Source: an uncultured Verrucomicrobiales bacterium (GTDB lineage Bacteria > Verrucomicrobiota > Verrucomicrobiia > Verrucomicrobiales > Akkermansiaceae). Taken from it: DNA of 23,252 nucleotides. Made by a program: the position numbers and the translations under genes. Within the stretch, counting starts at the first letter, position 1. The number at the start of each line of letters is the position of its first letter. The stretch covers positions 1-23,252 of the forward strand of contig CALABM010000164.1 in the NCBI GenBank assembly GCA_937885815.1, given 5' to 3'. The notes beneath the pieces were generated by a model that saw only the letters and a list, made by a program, of their open reading frames with translations, made no database searches and was not told the DNA's origin. Shown here piece after piece: positions 21,173 to 23,252 of this stretch.

Positions 21173-22588
21173 ATGAAACTTCCTTTTCTTTCCCTTCTGG
21201 CTGCTCTGAGCAGCGCCTTTGCAGCACAGGTGACTGTGCTTGGCCTTAATGACATGCACGCGAACATTGACGCCCTGCCGCGCTTGGCCACCTTCCTGCG
21301 TGCTGAGCGTGAGGCTCGCCCCGGCGTGCTGCTGATGTCTGCCGGTGATAACCGCACAGGTAATCCGTATGTGGATAATGTGCCGGAATCCGGTATGCCG
21401 ATGATTGAGCTCATGAACAAGCTCGGCTTTGATATTTCCACTCTCGGCAACCATGAGTTTGACGCCGGTCCAGACCAGCTGAGGGATTGCGTGAACGCCG
21501 CGAACTTCCCCTTTGTGTGCGCGAATGTGAGAACGGTTTCCGGCCCGGAGCTGAAAATTGCCCCTTATCATTTCTTTGAGCGTGATGGGGTGCGCATCTG
21601 TGTGCTGGGCTTGGTGCAGACCGGCCACAACGGCCTTCCGGATGCCCACCCGGACCAGCTGAAGAACTTCAGATTCCGTAGCCCGCTTTCATCAACGGTG
21701 CTTGATTACACCTGCTTGCGTGAGCACTGTGATGTGCTCATCCTGCTCACGCACATGGGTTTTGAGGATGATATCCTCTTAGCTAAGTGGTTTCCTCAGG
21801 CGGATGCCATCATCGGTGGCCACACCCATACACGAGTGGAGGGCGGCCACATAGAGAATGGCGTGCTTATCACACAGGCTGAGAATAAGGTGAAGTACAT
21901 TACCCGCCTTACTTTTGAGGTGGAGGATGGCCGCGTGGTAAGCAAGCAGGCGGAGCTCATTCCTCTCGCGGACGTCCCCGCAGATGAGGAGATGCTGGCT
22001 GCTGTGGACGCTGTGAAGAACATGCCTTATATGCAGCGCCAGCTTACTACTGTAAGTAAGGATATCACCCGCCGTGAGAGCCTCGGCTGCATGATGGCGG
22101 ATGCCCTCCGCGCCTGCGCCGGTACGGATGTGGCCATCGTGAACATGGGTAATGTGCGCTTGGAAGAGTTCCCCGCCGGCCCCTTCACTGTGGCGGATTG
22201 CTACCGCCTGGATCCCTTCTGCAATCAGACCGTTATCGTGAACGTGACAGGCCGTGAGCTCATTTCCTTCTTGAACGTCATTCCCGCAGGTGATCACCAT
22301 GGTGCTCCCTGTGTGTCCGGCATGCGTTATCAGGCCGTGAAACCCGCAGCGGAGTCTCAGCCCATGCGTATTACCTCCGCCACTCTGGAGGATGGAACAC
22401 CCATCCAGCCCGATGCTACCTACACCATGGCTACGAACTCATACCTCATGTCCGTTGTCACTCCGCTGCCGGCTGACCCCGGCCGTGCCATTGATTTGGA
22501 CGGCGCTCGCAGCATGATTCAGCACTTGGACGGCAAGCCCGAAATCGATTATTCGAACGTCTCCCGCGTGGAAGTGACTATCGAGTAA
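21173..22588 (+). CDS. Exported 5'-nucleotidase/UshA-family metallophosphoesterase
   Basis: This 471-residue enzyme has a signal peptide (MKLPFLSLLAALSSAFA, cut before AQ) and is therefore periplasmic. The family removes phosphate from nucleotides or related substrates (5'-nucleotidase, 2',3'-cyclic phosphodiesterase). The two-metal site is complete: LNDMHAN (Asp 27, His 29), SAGDN (Asp 59), LGNHEFDAG (Asn 93, His 94), LTHMGFED (His 194) and GGHTHT (215-220, His 217 and 219). The C-terminal 5_nucleotid_C domain has NMGNVR (324-329), where the family usually shows N-x-GG-x-R, and DPFCNQTV for base stacking. The length is a little short of UshA (550). The exact substrate cannot be told. It sits in a tight group with a 64-residue gene before it and a 45-residue gene after it. 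Confidence 0.95.
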   Translation: MKLPFLSLLAALSSAFAAQVTVLGLNDMHANIDALPRLATFLRAEREARPGVLLMSAGDNRTGNPYVDNVPESGMPMIELMNKLGFDISTLGNHEFDAGPDQLRDCVNAANFPFVCANVRTVSGPELKIAPYHFFERDGVRICVLGLVQTGHNGLPDAHPDQLKNFRFRSPLSSTVLDYTCLREHCDVLILLTHMGFEDDILLAKWFPQADAIIGGHTHTRVEGGHIENGVLITQAENKVKYITRLTFEVEDGRVVSKQAELIPLADVPADEEMLAAVDAVKNMPYMQRQLTTVSKDITRRESLGCMMADALRACAGTDVAIVNMGNVRLEEFPAGPFTVADCYRLDPFCNQTVIVNVTGRELISFLNVIPAGDHHGAPCVSGMRYQAVKPAAESQPMRITSATLEDGTPIQPDATYTMATNSYLMSVVTPLPADPGRAIDLDGARSMIQHLDGKPEIDYSNVSRVEVTIE

Positions 22589-22615
22589 TGTGCCGAATAT
22601 GAAAGGATTATTAGC

Positions 22616-22753
22616 ATGTATGAGTATATAAAGGAAATTCTGAGCGCGCTGGCCCTCATCGCCTTCGGTGTGGTTCTGAGTATCTACACCGAGGACATCA
22701 GTAAGTGGTTCGGTGATACCGTTCAGGAAATTTTTAATAGTATTATTGAATAA
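22616..22753 (+). CDS. 45-residue single-pass membrane protein
   Basis: Short gene, 27 bases after the nucleotidase stop. It has one of the clearest ribosome-binding sites in the window: AAGGA at 22603-22607, 8 bases before the ATG. The product begins MYEYIKEILSALALIAFG and has one hydrophobic helix (about residues 8-23), then an acidic amphipathic tail (EDISKWFGDTVQEIFNSIIE). There is no cleavage site, so it is likely an inner-membrane micropeptide. Spacing suggests cotranscription with the nucleotidase gene. I do not recognise it. Confidence 0.65.
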   Translation: MYEYIKEILSALALIAFGVVLSIYTEDISKWFGDTVQEIFNSIIE

Positions 22754-22796
22754 TAATAACCCTTAAGCTGTCTTACCTCTAATTCCTCTTAAAACC

Positions 22797-23252
22797 ATGA
22801 AAATATCACACATCTCCGCAGCAGTGCTTGCTTGCGCCTCTCTGATAGTGGCCTCCTGCGAAATATACCCGAATGGCTATAGCTCAATTAGCTACTCTAC
22901 GAATGGCTATAGTTCATCCGTGTCCTGGACTGCCGCTAGCTATGACGCCAACGGCTTCCCCATTTATGGTTATTACTATGGCCGCCCTGTGTATGGTTAC
23001 ACGGCAGCCGGTGCCGCCATTTTCACCATTGCGGCGATTACGGCCAGCTGCTTTGTGCCTGACTGGGGTCCTGCTCCCTGGTACCATGGCCACCATCATT
23101 ATCCGCCCCATGTGCACCGCCATGCCAGTCCTCCCCGCTATGATCATGGGCACAAGCCGCACCAGCGTCCTCACGGTGGCATGAACGCCCCGATTCACCG
23201 GAATCCTTCCTCTGTGCTGGGCCCGGCTCGTCCCGCTCCTCACGGGAAGCCC
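22797..23252 (+). CDS. Tyr/Gly- and His/Pro-rich lipoprotein, N-terminal part
   Basis: The frame is open from ATG 22797 to the window end (152 residues seen, no stop), so the gene is cut by the window edge. The N-terminus is a lipoprotein signal (MKISHISAAVLACASLIVAS then Cys 21), so the mature protein is probably anchored to a membrane by a lipid. After this come two short NGYSS repeats, a Tyr/Gly-rich part (FPIYGYYYGRPVYGY), and a second hydrophobic stretch (TAAGAAIFTIAAITASCF, about 76-93). A His/Pro-rich tail (HGHHHYPPHVHRH and later HGHKPHQRPHGG) follows. The His clusters could bind metal ions; this is inference. No close promoter or ribosome-binding site is seen. Confidence 0.75.
   Translation, partial: MKISHISAAVLACASLIVASCEIYPNGYSSISYSTNGYSSSVSWTAASYDANGFPIYGYYYGRPVYGYTAAGAAIFTIAAITASCFVPDWGPAPWYHGHHHYPPHVHRHASPPRYDHGHKPHQRPHGGMNAPIHRNPSSVLGPARPAPHGKP

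Noticed and set aside
1..23252. CRISPR arrays, tRNA or rRNA genes, insertion-sequence ends
   Set aside because: Looked for regularly spaced repeats, tRNA cloverleaf motifs and terminal inverted repeats; none was visible by eye.

Overview
This window is bacterial, GC-rich and densely coded. It reads as a Gram-negative-type chromosome carrying part of a Mu-like transposable phage at its left edge. Several products have Sec signal peptides and one has a lipobox. Shine-Dalgarno sequences are weak or absent before most genes. The mix of a giant alpha-2-macroglobulin, a TMEM43-family protein, tandem secreted ankyrin proteins and a TPM-domain protein suggests a Verrucomicrobiota-like (for example Akkermansia-like) host. 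That taxonomic guess is inference only; no rRNA or marker gene is present to prove it.

Layout. 1-3009: the early operon of a Mu-like element, all on the + strand: the C-terminal end of the transposase, a MuB-type ATPase, a small unknown gene, a Gam-type DNA-end protector and another unknown gene, closed by a rho-independent terminator. No late (head or tail) genes follow. Codon use also changes after this point (mostly GAA for Glu to the left, mostly GAG to the right). 3010-3588: no gene, but it holds the best promoter in the window (TTGCCA, 17 bp, TGcTATAAT). Its predicted start lies at the foot of a 12-bp stem that closes a sequence of about 205 nt, so I call a candidate structured RNA here. 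3589-5634: a MATE efflux pump and the XTP/dITP pyrophosphatase RdgB, then a terminator. 5795-11713: a 1972-residue alpha-2-macroglobulin-like protein with no intact thioester motif. 11787-13964: UvrB, with an unusual insertion of roughly 65 residues.

14008-20872: an envelope-flavoured cluster. A minus-strand gene for a zinc-ribbon/TPM-domain membrane protein is divergent from two tandem secreted ankyrin-repeat paralogs. These are followed by a third secreted protein combining ankyrin and Sel1-like repeats with what looks like the same beta-rich domain, and then by a TMEM43-family membrane protein. The two divergent promoters at 15889-15972 sit so close to the start codons that both transcripts may be leaderless or nearly so.

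20954-23252: a 64-residue unknown protein, a secreted 5'-nucleotidase/UshA-type enzyme and a 45-residue single-pass membrane protein, spaced like an operon, then the start of a Tyr/Gly- and His/Pro-rich lipoprotein that runs off the window. The strongest candidates for something undescribed are the RNA at 3303-3508, the domain shared and shuffled among the three secreted repeat proteins, and the TPM/ankyrin/TMEM43 neighbourhood as a possible envelope module.
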